Source: Apophysomyces variabilis
Taxonomy: Eukaryota; Mucoromycota; Mucoromycetes; Mucorales; Mucoraceae
NCBI GenBank assembly: GCA_002749535.1
Contig: MZZL01000401.1
Span: 935,165-999,164, forward strand
Direction: 5' to 3'
DNA length: 64,000 nucleotides
How positions within the stretch are numbered: position 1 is the stretch's first letter; every line of letters begins with the position of its first letter. Position numbers and translations under genes: made by a program. A model generated the notes under the pieces. The model saw only the letters and a list, made by a program, of their open reading frames with translations, did no database searches and had not been told where the DNA came from. Shown piece after piece: positions 46,550 through 57,298 of the stretch.

Positions 46550-47530
46550 ATGAATCAAACAAATATTGTCTCGCAAAACATACACCAATTCCACGGTCAG
46601 CATCAAGTGATGCCTTCCAAACTTCATCTCTCTCCTGTGCAAACCTTTAACGTGGATACAGCAACGTTTACACATTTTATACCGTTCTATCCAGCTCAGG
46701 GACAGCTGGATCAATACCAAGCGCAAAACATATATGGTCTGACGTTCAAGCCTGAGACTGTATCCAATCATTACTACGAATCGATTGCCGCTTTCAATGA
46801 AGACGATTCTGCGGCAGACATGACTTTCTTGAATCATCTCACTAGCGTATGCGATGGCCCCTATACACCTGAGTATCCAGCAGCACCCGCTATATTACAG
46901 TATGATTGGGCTAACGAATGGGTCCCTCAGTGGTTACCTAAGAATACCGAACAATTTCATACAGACAGCTATGTCATTGATCCAACGCTAGGGTGTCGTA
47001 ATCCCGGCCAGGATATGCCCCTGTTTGAATACATCACTGCCCATGAGCGCAACGCCCAGTGTTTTAACAATGAAAAACAAGTACAAAAAGTAAATGAGAC
47101 CCTAGAGGTTCCATCACCTGCCGTAGTAGCGAGAAGCACAACTTCCTCTCAAGCCGCATCCACACCGGTTCTGTCGGCGGTACACTCACCAAGCACAGTG
47201 GCGACTCTAAGCCCTGTTATGCAAGACATTCCTGTCTCTCCTTCAAACAATACTCGTTATTCACCGGTACGGTTATTCGTTGAAGAAGACGGCCTCCTTA
47301 TTAAGCCAGAGAAAAAGAGGCTATTCTGCAAGTTCTGCAACAAGACTTTCAAACGTTGCCAAGAACGCAAACGTCACGAGAGGACCCATACTCACGAGAA
47401 ACCTTTTCGCTGTACATATTGTTCAAAACCGTTTTCTCGAAAAGACGCTTTAACACGACATAACAAGACTCACACTAATCCCAACCGCAGACGACCCAAC
47501 AGGCATTGGCAGCAATCTATGCAACTGTAA
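46550..47530 (+). CDS. Two-finger C2H2 transcription factor, intronless
   Basis: A 326-residue protein in one exon. Residues 1-260 are Gln/Tyr/Ser/Pro-rich with aromatic patches (YDWANEWVPQWLP), as in fungal activation regions. Two adjacent classical fingers lie near the C-terminus: LFCKFCNKTFKRCQERKRHE and FRCTYCSKPFSRKDALTRH, each C-x2-C-x12-H-x3-H, joined by an HTHEKPF linker. A basic tail (NPNRRRPNRHW) follows. The Msn2/Crz1 class has the same two-finger C-terminal layout, so a stress-response role is possible but not shown. Start: first ATG, preceded by a T/C-rich leader. Confidence 0.85.
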   Translation: MNQTNIVSQNIHQFHGQHQVMPSKLHLSPVQTFNVDTATFTHFIPFYPAQGQLDQYQAQNIYGLTFKPETVSNHYYESIAAFNEDDSAADMTFLNHLTSVCDGPYTPEYPAAPAILQYDWANEWVPQWLPKNTEQFHTDSYVIDPTLGCRNPGQDMPLFEYITAHERNAQCFNNEKQVQKVNETLEVPSPAVVARSTTSSQAASTPVLSAVHSPSTVATLSPVMQDIPVSPSNNTRYSPVRLFVEEDGLLIKPEKKRLFCKFCNKTFKRCQERKRHERTHTHEKPFRCTYCSKPFSRKDALTRHNKTHTNPNRRRPNRHWQQSMQL

Positions 47531-50016
47531 ATTTGATTTTTTGTTTAAAATACCCGTTCATACCCTATCATTATATGTATCAAAAAAAACCCATAACCAT
47601 CCTGTTCATTATGCATCCACACGTTACCCGTAATAAAGAAACAAGAAGTTCCCATTAGCCGTTGCTATTAACCCATTTCAGCGTTAGCATTTACAGCGCA
47701 GCTGCAAGCAAAACTGGTATATTAACATCGGCAGATAAATTTTTTACGTTTAGATGGAACACATTCATTTCCACGACAGAAAACGGTAAAGACGTCCTTA
47801 TCTCACAGGTAGGGATAGGTCGATCAAAGCAGACGGAAGAGCGCATTAGAAGCATCGCTTACGTTGCGTTTATCGTTTGTTAAGGATAAGAAAGAGAGAG
47901 AGAGAAAAAGAAAAAGAAAAGAAAAGAAAACAAACATTACCCATACCGAGACACTTTATCGCGTGGATAGTCTCATTCGCTACGACTAAAAGTCCGTACA
48001 TCTCCGGACGTGTTTGAATAGAAGCACTTCTTTTACGATCTCTTGCAATATCTTGCTTTCTAAGCCCTTCATAACCTAAGCACAATAAAATCCTCTATTT
48101 AGATACTGCACGACTGTCACAGTGGCAAAGCACGAGTTAGTGTATCCAAATGTACGTTTCGCGCCTGTTTCGTGGGTACTAGGTTTCCAATACCGACGTC
48201 CGACTACTCTAACGAACGAAGGTTCCTAACATCAGAAAATCTATTATTTTAGCCATGTTCACTTTTAATGTGACCTTAATAGCTAACAGTATCACCGGCT
48301 AATCGTTTGTTTTAATTGCATGATAGAAAAATTAGTCGGCTGGCGTATTATTTGGCTTAAGGTGTCAGAAATATACCCATCTACTGTCTTAAATACTGCA
48401 CCATGTTCTAATAACACAAACTATCTTGATAAAGATACTGTCAACTGCCCGTTTGTGAAGCAGAATGAAAAAAGATATCTTGGTTTGTCAATGAAGACAT
48501 CTTCATCTTTAACATATACTATTGTTTCCCACAAAAAGACCACTTCTTTTCTTTAGCTGGCTCGATAAAGAGGCCTTCATCGCAGCTTTGTGTATCGAAG
48601 GAGTTTTTTGCGGCGATATATATCTGTGTCACTGTGGGAGATTTATCTAAAAAATAGATATGTTGCTTTTAAAACAGAGAAGAAACTCTTGTTGAGGCTT
48701 GTACGGGTTATTAACTAACAGGTACTACAGAAAAAAAATAGGAAGTATAGAAGTTCGACTACGATTTGTAAATGGCAGTTATGTGCAGCAGAAAAGGGGG
48801 TACTTCCATGCTACGGAAGATTCGCAGTTCTCTGTTTTTTTTTAATTATCCAACGGGCCTAACAGAAAGAAATAAGTACTGTCATGGAGCTGATTCCGTG
48901 TGCTTTCGGTCTTATAATACTTAAAGATTTTTATCGCGTCTTCTGTATCTCGTTCCATTGGGCTAGAAGGTCGTATAATTCAGTTTGATTATTATATCCG
49001 GTAAAACTTTAAATTTCCGCGTGTCGAGATTGAGAATCCCGTTTGCCCCGACTGTATCTCTTCTAAGAATTCTGTTGCACTCTCACAATGTCTGTAACAC
49101 TGCTGATTTTACGATCACCAAGATAGAACCAAAGGCAATTTGATCCAAGATAGTCTGAGAGAGGGGAAGACCGGTTATGAAACAGATCGATTTTGCTAGT
49201 CTTAAGCAGTCTGACATACTGAGCTTGGGCGATGAAACCGAAAATAAAATTCTCACATCATAAGGTTTAGAATTAAGAATGCTTTCTATGTTTACTAACT
49301 CTTTCCCAAGGACTTCTGGGTTCTCACATCTTTTTCTTCATCTATTCATTCTGTTGGTCAAGCCTAGCTATTTGCCAAACTCTGGTATGGAACTTGATCC
49401 CTTTCACAATAGCTTCCAAAGGGAGCTCCTTCGATGTCGCCAACTATAACTTATAGTGTGATCGAGCTACGTCTCCTACCATAATAGCTGGGTCAGCTAT
49501 ACAGCTGCACTCGTAGCGCCTTTCTTGACTGTAGCTGGTCATCGTGTGGAGGTGTTTTTCTTATCCATATTATGTCCCCCGCTTTAAGAGCTATTGCGCA
49601 GTCCATAAAGTTAGGCATCGACTCACATTCACATAAAAATGAAGGCGTTTGACCAGCGAACTGTTATCCACAACGTAGCATAGGACACGGTCAATTGCTG
49701 CTGTATCTACTTATGGCGCACATATTCGGTATTTGATCATCTCTACCGACAAAGAAATGAAGCCGCGTTCGGTCGATAGCGAACTGTTACCACTTTCCTC
49801 ATTACGCTGTATCAAACAACTAGCAAAGCGAGTGGGTCGGACTACACAGATCGAAAGCTTATAGCATGGAGCAAACGTGGATATACAGAGCTGCAACTGT
49901 TTTTCTAGGATATGAGAGCTCTCAGTTAATAGAGGTTATGAACTCGCTTTTCGAGACGCAGTAAATCAATACCATACCGCTATGCGCGCAAAAGAAAAAC
50001 GCACACACACACAGAG

Positions 50017-50082
<66 letters not shown>

Positions 50083-52440
50083 TGTGTGTGTGTGTGTGTG
50101 TGTCTCAAACGGACATAATCACTAACGGTACGTTGATCATCCATTTTTCCAACAGGATATTGTTAGTTGATCCGAGGTTACAGACAGTTGAATACCGTAC
50201 CGTAACGATTATTCCTCGGCAAACGAACGCAGATTTTTTGGATCGAGACACCGCTTTCAGCAATTGTATCTTTCACTTTAACTATGTCTTAAGAGAGAAA
50301 CGCACTTATCAAACGTCTGACGTTATTCATCTATTTCTCATTACCAACTCATATACTGCATGGAGAGATTTGGATAGCATATCTAACGCACCTGGATAAA
50401 GATCTCATTTGGATCCTTTTTATCGAATGTTTCAACATAGTATGTCCGCAATCACGTCGATATGAAATGATATAGATATTTGAATTTGAATCCAACGTAG
50501 GAAAATGTCGAAACCAGAACAGGAAGACGTCTATTGACATGGATGAAAGTATAACAGGCTTTAAACTCTTTCGGGCGCCAGGCATCTGTTTAGGCTTCAG
50601 TGTGCGATACTTCTGGTTTCTTTTAGTCTTACTAGTTTAGTTACAGAGCCATCTATATAGATGATAACCATTCATAACTTAGCGTTTGTTTTGGCTAGTC
50701 AAAGCGTAAGTATGTCGCACGTGAGGAGTATTCTATATCGATGGCAAAGTGTGGTATAGCCACCGTTCTATATATGTATCATACAAGCAAATGTATAACA
50801 CATGTCATATGCTTGTTGTGGATAGGGAATGCGCTATAAGAGAAAGGAAAAGGAAGAGATGACCCTGTGCTTGCTTACATATTTAACAAACAGCTTAATA
50901 AGCAACATAAGGACTTAATTCAATGATGGAAGAGTCAGACTTGCAAATTAGAGACCGGTTTTCACCGATAGTTTAGTCCAATCATTTACTTGTAATCCGA
51001 ATTGACTCCTCACTTTTTGGATCTGAAGCTAATATCTCCTACTCAGAAATCTTCGGAGATCAGGTCTGAGACTGGCAATCTTACGGAAACCCTTTCCACG
51101 GAAAGCGAAGATCATTTGTTCACTGTCCGCAAAGAGAGCATTACGATATTGCTTAATAACTGATAAAAAAGTATCGAGACTTTGCTGATTTTTATCTAGT
51201 GCTTGCCTTAACAAAGCATATAAATTTGGTTCTATTTGATAAGATAGACTATTTTTTCTAGCGGCGTAAACTTCCGTTTAATAGGCGCTAGTACGATCAG
51301 CGTTCCCGTTGCTCTTCTGTCAATGAATAGGACAAGGATTACAAAGAGCGAAAACATAAAAAAAATCGCGCAGGTTGAAAGAGCGTTAAGGGGAATATGT
51401 TGCTTATGCATATGTGAGACTTTTCGTTTGCGTTAACAACTTTGTCAATTTCATAATAAATCTCCAAAGATGTAAAACCAACTCGGCTGTCTGACTAAAA
51501 GTAGCATACAAATGTGGGGTAGGCAACACCTATTGACAGCTTGCTGATGGGGAGACTGACGTTACAGGACGCAGCTCCTATTGCAGCTAAATCCCAAAAC
51601 ATACTATTATACTATTATTTAGACTAACTCGATTCTCCGTGATTCTCGATCTCTCGCTCACTGGTTACTTTTAAGATCAATATATCGAGCGATCACAGGA
51701 TCGGTGGGACAGTGCCTTAATGCTTCTGCTTACTAGCTTTAATAATCCATATTCGCCTTAGTTTTCGTTCCCATATGTGTAATTTGTTAAGCGTTTGACA
51801 TATGAAGAAATAGGCTTGTTAACGAAAATAAAAGTTTATATTTGTAGCCATTGCTTATACAGGACGCAGATCTTTCAGATCTGGCAAATGCTACTGGGTA
51901 TTGCTACTGTCCAAGCACAGAAAAAAGGACCTATTGATCTTTAGTTAGTCATTTTGAAATTGATCGAATCACTTGCAAGTAAGCATATCTCAGAAACATT
52001 CTACATTTGGCATAAGCCTTGTTTGTTGCAGCTATTTTCAACTCGATGATTGTACAGGAAAAAATATTTACATAGAAAAATTTCGGTTCTGATCAAACGT
52101 AAAGGAAAAATCAAGGGTTCTTTTTTGGCTATGAAACATGGATTTTCCTTGATAACCGTATCCATGAGCGTCTTCTATCCTTTGCATCCTCTTGTCGGCC
52201 TTTCAAATCTAGTGCAGTAGTGTGATGACTTGAAGGAAGTAATTTTGGCCATGAACTTGTAAAACCATGATTATTAAGCGTCCATACTGGAGGAGGTAAA
52301 CCAGGCATTGTTGTTTATATTAGAAAAACAGGTTGATTTTATGATAAGGGGTGAGGATACATAAAATACAAAAAATTGCCTCTTTTTTATATAGAAAATT
52401 TTCTCATGTCACGAGGGCAACCCAGCCAATGGAGATCGTA
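47531..52440. other. 4.9-kb gene-poor region
   Basis: AT-rich, without a gene I can support. It contains AAAGAGAG-type simple sequence at 47890-47935, a long compound microsatellite at 50001-50103, and a coding-looking plus-strand stretch at about 50110-50399 (TNADFLDRDTAFSNCIFHF) with no start or known family. Confidence 0.45.
50001..50103. repeat. Compound microsatellite (CA)n-(GA)n-(TG)n
   Basis: CACACACACACA, then a short CAGAGACAC, then about 30 GA units to roughly 50079, then about 12 TG units. The CA and TG arms are complementary, so one strand can fold into a hairpin with the GA tract as loop. Confidence 0.9.
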
Positions 52441-54442
52441 TCACTGTTTGAAAATAAGATGAGGCCTTTCTCGAGCAAGTTTCAGTATAGCCTGACCAAA
52501 TAATCCATTTGCCCAAGCAAACCATGATCGTGTGTATTTAGCATTATCTAGTTCATATGTTATAGATATGTCAAACCATTCTGGATTCAATATATTACCA
52601 TTGTCTTCGTCATAGACATTTACAGACTCATGGATAAGTCCTGTATTGTCAGTTGAATTCAGAATAATGTTAAGGGCCTCTCGTATTTCGGTGTCATTGG
52701 AAGATGAGATGATCTTATTTTTGGATTTGTTCGGTCAGAAATGCCTCATGTCACACACACTCACATCTCTCTTTTTTGTTTTTTCACTCACCCTAACTAT
52801 CTGGGACATTGGCCATGCGTAATTTAAACCGACCTATGGATCCTGATAAATACCGCATCCAGATGTAAAACATATATAAGATTCAAGGTTCAACTTACAT
52901 GAGGCCCTCCTATACCCGAGGCTCGTGGACCAGAAAAATAATAAGGGTTGGCCTTAGAAAATACTAACCGCCGAGTATTTTGATATATCGTATCATTCTG
53001 ATCCAAAAATCCAATCATGCTCAGAGAGAGTAAAGATGGCACGTTGGCATCGTCCATAATCAAGTAAGATCCATAGCCATCCACCTCATCTAAGTAAAAC
53101 CAGCTCGTTCATATCATAGAAAATAAAAGAACTCTTTCTCTTGTTCTTACATGCAAATACTTTTCCGAACTGAGGGTGATCGATCACTGCATGGTCATAA
53201 ATCGCCTTTCGAATATCGGCTGACATCTGTTTTGCGACGGCCGCCAGATCGGGCTTCTTCTGCTCCAGTAACTCCGCCAGGTGAGCCAGTTCAACCGACA
53301 TCATGGCGTTACCAGGAACGAAAAAGGTGAACAAGGTAGCATCATCCGAAGGTCGAAATAGGCTCTTTACCATACCAGTACTCTTTACCGGGTTTCCCCG
53401 ACCGTCCAAAAACTGTGTCTCGGTCGGTCTGTCAGCCGTTTGTGAAAACACGTAATCCGTGTTTAACGGTTTGCCTAGAGAGTGTTTCAGTCAACGACAG
53501 ACTGCATCCGCCTGCTATGAAGCTTTGCTTTCATTACCTGTAACGGGGTCAAATGTTGGTTGCTGCTCCTTTTTCAATGTATGTATTATGTTTTCGACCG
53601 CCTGCATCCATACATCCGACTGTACAAAGGAGTTATCCCCAGTTGTATGCCAATATTGATAGGAAAGTCCCAGGAAAGATGCTAATGAATCGATCTCCCA
53701 CTTTCTTTCATATACTTTTTTTTTGGTCAAAGTAAGCATACAAAGAACTCCAGCTATTTTTTTTTTTACTTTGAAATATACGTACCCCCAGGTTTAAGTG
53801 GTACATTGCGTTTCGTTACAGTACCTGCTAGTTGAGATAGTGAATCTGGCTCATTAAATGCGTTGGCATACGGATCAATATTGATAAAGTGCGCTTGCAT
53901 ATAGATGGCACCAAGAAACAAACGTTTGAGACCCATATCTTGCTTAATGTAATCTAGATAGGGTAATAGTTGGTTAGCGGAATCACGGAGCCACATTGCG
54001 TTGATATCGCCAGTGATGATAAAGGACAACGGGTCGCAGCTTGTGCCATTCAGACAGGCCGTCTTTTGGATGGTGGTATCCAGTGTATTTGGGAATGCAT
54101 TGGTAAATAATCTTGCCAAATCTAGATTAGCCATCTGCAGTAAACAAAGGTTCATTGTTATTGTCCCTAGTCCTTGATGCCATAGCAATAGATGCTTTTT
54201 ATTTTGTTTTACCTTGGATGCCACCTTGTCAATTACTTCGTTGATAACATGGCTTGTAAATTGACGACATGCTTCGATAGGCCGTTGAAATGGTAAATTC
54301 AGTGGACCACCGCTCCCAGGATCATGGAATGACTTGGCATAACTGTAGTATTGGTTATATGGATAAGAACATAAGGTTAAAAAATTAGGTACTCTGTATA
54401 ATCAGGGCAAGATGAAGAGACCATCTCTTTTAATAGGTGCAT
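52441..54442 (-). CDS. GH125 exo-alpha-1,6-mannosidase family protein
   Basis: A 511-residue glycoside hydrolase from eight exons: 54442-54393, 54342-54213, 54134-53786, 53714-53538, 53474-53151, 53089-52899, 52833-52792, 52713-52441. GH125 enzymes are metal-independent inverting exo-alpha-1,6-mannosidases acting on N-glycans or wall mannan. Motifs: SCPDYTDYAKSFHDPGSGGP, GDINAMWLRDSANQLLPYL (active-site region), AFNEPDSLSQLAGTVTK, YERKWEIDSLASFL, NTDYVFSQTADRPTETQF, FRPSDDATLFTFFVPGNAMM, YGSYLIMDDANVPSLL and SGIGGPHVGLNYAWPMSQI, ending with FDISITYELDNAKYTRSWFA and WANGLFGQAIL. The N-terminus I could find (MHLLKEMVSSS) is short and lacks a signal peptide, although family members are usually secretory; an upstream signal-peptide exon may be missed, or the 5' end may be altered. 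Confidence 0.9.
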
Positions 54443-55660
54443 GGAGTTTTTGAACAAATAACAATAAGAAAAAAGCTAACTACGCCCTTTATTTATCCTA
54501 TGTTCCTGTGATACATTGGTTGCAGTTGACATTTAAGCGGAAATATTCCTTGCATTTTTACACAATGGTCTGTATCCGTATTACTGGTGAAAAGAGAGCA
54601 CATATGCCACAAATGATTTATTTGGGTTAAGTCCAACCCATCTCCTGCATGAAATAAGCGTTAGTGCCTTCCGAAAGGCTGGGTCAAATGACTGACAAAC
54701 CCTGGTCAGACATACCCAAAACGAAAAATGTAACGATGCTTCAATAAAGAAGCGTGAGAAGTATTTTTATACAAAGTAAACAACGGGATCTGTTTCTATT
54801 GCAGTGTCGGACTTCAATTTCTGTACTTCTTCATGAATAAATTACTTTACCGATCCTGCAAAGTTAGATAGTGTGCAGCCTCAGTACGTTGAAAAGGGGC
54901 TATGTTGCCCTACAGTTCAGAATAGATCGAGTGTCTATTAAAAAACGAATCGTTACAGCGTGATTGTCACACCTAGTACATGACGCATGAGGTTATACCA
55001 TTTCAACATGTTACATTTAACAAAGCCCACGTCGATTTAACAGGGCTTTTCAGGCTTTGAATGCTTGTGGGACAATGCTACATCGTTCGTTTGTACGATT
55101 CACATAGGCAGATGAAAATGGTCCTCTCCTCCCAATGCTAGGTTTCCAACGGCGAATCAAACTGTGTCGAGTGATCAAATCAGGTTTTCTGAGCACAACA
55201 TACGCACGGACTCATAGTCACACCTATTCATAAAAGAACAATACACCGAATAAACCTAACTGTTACATATTCATACGCCTGAATTCCTTTATAGGCCTGA
55301 ATAAGGTAATGATTTTATCCGTTTGGCTGACGCCGGGTGCCACTACAACTCGTCTAGTCACACTAATGACACAATTCCTAAACGATCCGCCAAAGAACTT
55401 AACCGATTCCTTGTGCTTGTCATACAGTGGACATATCCTATAACAAAAGCGAGAAAAGAAAAGTTCATCATCTATTCTTCTACATTCTGCTATTAAGTTT
55501 AATAAATACATCCGCACGCATGCAATTGCTTTTTATTCGAATACAGCAACGACTTTATCAGTAGGTCAAGATGGGTCTTTGTTTAAGATTATTTTTGGAA
55601 TAATGTATTACCATGCGAATTGCAACGATAAATCGTTATCTGCTTTATGAGAATTTGGCC
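54443..55660. other. Intergenic region
   Basis: 1.2 kb between the GH125 5' end and the SGT2 3' end. Possible unrecognised 5' exon of GH125 within the first few hundred bases. No repeat or gene recognised. Confidence 0.45.
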
Positions 55661-57131
55661 TTAGTTGTTACCGTTATTTGCATTTGGATTGTTTCCACCC
55701 ATAAATTGCCGAGCCCTTGGTTCGTATGTTAGGTCTCTTCAGTGAAAATAAAGAAGATCATACTCACATTTCCATCATTTCGGGATTTCGCATCATCTCG
55801 GCAAGACCACCACCACCGCCACTCATCATTTGCTGTGCCCTATTTCATACAAATGGTTTGTGTTCATCTCCTTCTTGTCCTTTACTGCTTACATTCTTGC
55901 TATGTTGGGGTTGTTCATCAAGCCTTCAAAAGCACCCGATTGCATCATTTGTTGAGCCATGCTCATCATGGCAGGGTTACTAAGTATAGATGAAAGATCT
56001 GGCATTCCGCCCGCACCGCCTGCGCTCTCTTGCGGCATTGACCGTTCAATCGAACTGGTTTCCAACTTCGATCTGGCTGTAGCCAAGGCTGATTTGATCG
56101 TGTTGTTCTCAGGATCCAGCTGAAGACCCTTCTCGTAAGCGTCCACAGCTTCCTGGTACTTGCTCTGACAGAACAAAGCGTGTCTAGGTAATCATGCATG
56201 AGTACCCAGGACTATACCAAGTCGGCTCTTTCTACGTTACCCCATTCTGCTATAGGATTTGACATAGTTAGGATCAATCTCAATTGCCTTCTTGGCGTCA
56301 TCGACTGCTTTCTGATGGTCACCCTGTTGGCTGTATGCGGCAGCGCTAAAAGGATAACACACGAGGACAAGGTTCCCATGATTAACACGCAACGCGATGG
56401 AACCAACCTTACCGATTAGCGTAATAGACCGCCTGAGTTCCATTGATGGTAATGGCTTCGGTGTAGAGTTTGATAGCTTCGGGATAGTTACGCTCGGCAA
56501 CCTTGCGATTACCAGCCGCCTTGAGCTCTTCAGCCTTGGCTTTATCTTCCTCTGAGAGTTCCACAGGCGCGCTCTAGCATTTCATGAACCATAAGAACAC
56601 TATCTCAGCTATTCTAAGAACACTTACAGCAGCTAATGAATAAATTGAAATGATGCAATAAAAAGTCAGGCAACTGTTTCATGACCCATGATTTCATCAA
56701 AGTTTTAAAATACTCACGTTTTCCAGCAGCTGTTGCTGCAGATGACTGTAGAAATAAACATCATAAGTAATAGCTAAAGTGCAATTATGATAGATAGAAA
56801 CAAAGAAAGCTTGACAGGTACCTGTGCCTTGCTCTTGGATTTAGTCTTCAAATAGACTTCGAAAATGGATAGTAGATTGGCAGGCTTTGTGCTATAGGCC
56901 TCCTGTTGAGCTTTATCGGTAGGGTCGACGCCGAAAGCCTCACCGATGCATTGCATGGCAACTGATGGTTGCATAATAAGCTTCCACAGTCGCAACACGC
57001 TAATCGACAAATGACAACGGGTTACCTTCAATTCCTTCTTGATCATCCTGACTAATGGTTCCGTCTTCACAAGACTTTTTCAGAAATTCCAGAACAGAAA
57101 ATACCAAAGCCTTTTTATTTTCGGATGCCAT
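55661..57131 (-). CDS. SGT2: SGT2/SGTA, small glutamine-rich TPR co-chaperone
   Basis: A 320-residue co-chaperone that receives tail-anchored membrane proteins in the GET pathway and binds Hsp70/Hsp90 through its TPRs. Nine exons: 57131-57026, 56961-56822, 56745-56718, 56632-56628, 56573-56413, 56345-56241, 56183-55893, 55839-55768, 55715-55661. The N-terminal dimerisation domain has ALVFSVLEFLKKSCEDGTIS and CIGEAFGVDP. Three TPRs follow, from ELSEEDKAKAEELKAAGN through YPEAIKLYTEAI, QKAVDDAKKAIEIDPNYVKS and YQEAVDAYEKGLQLDPEN. The C-terminal Met/Gln/Gly-rich client-binding part has SNPAMMSMAQQMMQSGAFEG and AEMMRNPEMMEM, ending QFMGGNNPNANNGNN. Exon 4 is only 5 nt; without it the frame is lost. 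All nine joins give family sequence and the total is a multiple of three. Confidence 0.95.
56628..56632 (-). other. SGT2: 5-nt micro-exon of SGT2
   Basis: On the minus strand: TTCATTAG, then CTGCT, then GTAAGTG. The preceding exon ends in phase 1 (AAA C|GTGAGT) and the next begins in phase 0 (CTAG|AGCGCGCCT). Only the 5 nt restores the frame, adding the end of a Pro codon and an Ala codon. Confidence 0.75.
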
Positions 57132-57298
57132 GTTGTGATGTAGGTTAAGGGCAGAAACGAATGGAGCAAAAGAGAAAAACACTGCTGAGTCTTCAGGCTA
57201 CTCCAATCAGAATTCGCTATTCAGCAGCCAATCAAGTCTGGAAACAAGTGATTAGTGGCGCTTCCGATCTCTTGAACAGATTTTTTACAGTGCTTCTA
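57132..57298. other. Spacer between SGT2 start and the Fanzor element
   Basis: Only about 170 bp separate the SGT2 ATG from the inferred 3' end of the Fanzor element, so the SGT2 promoter must lie here or inside the element. Confidence 0.6.
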
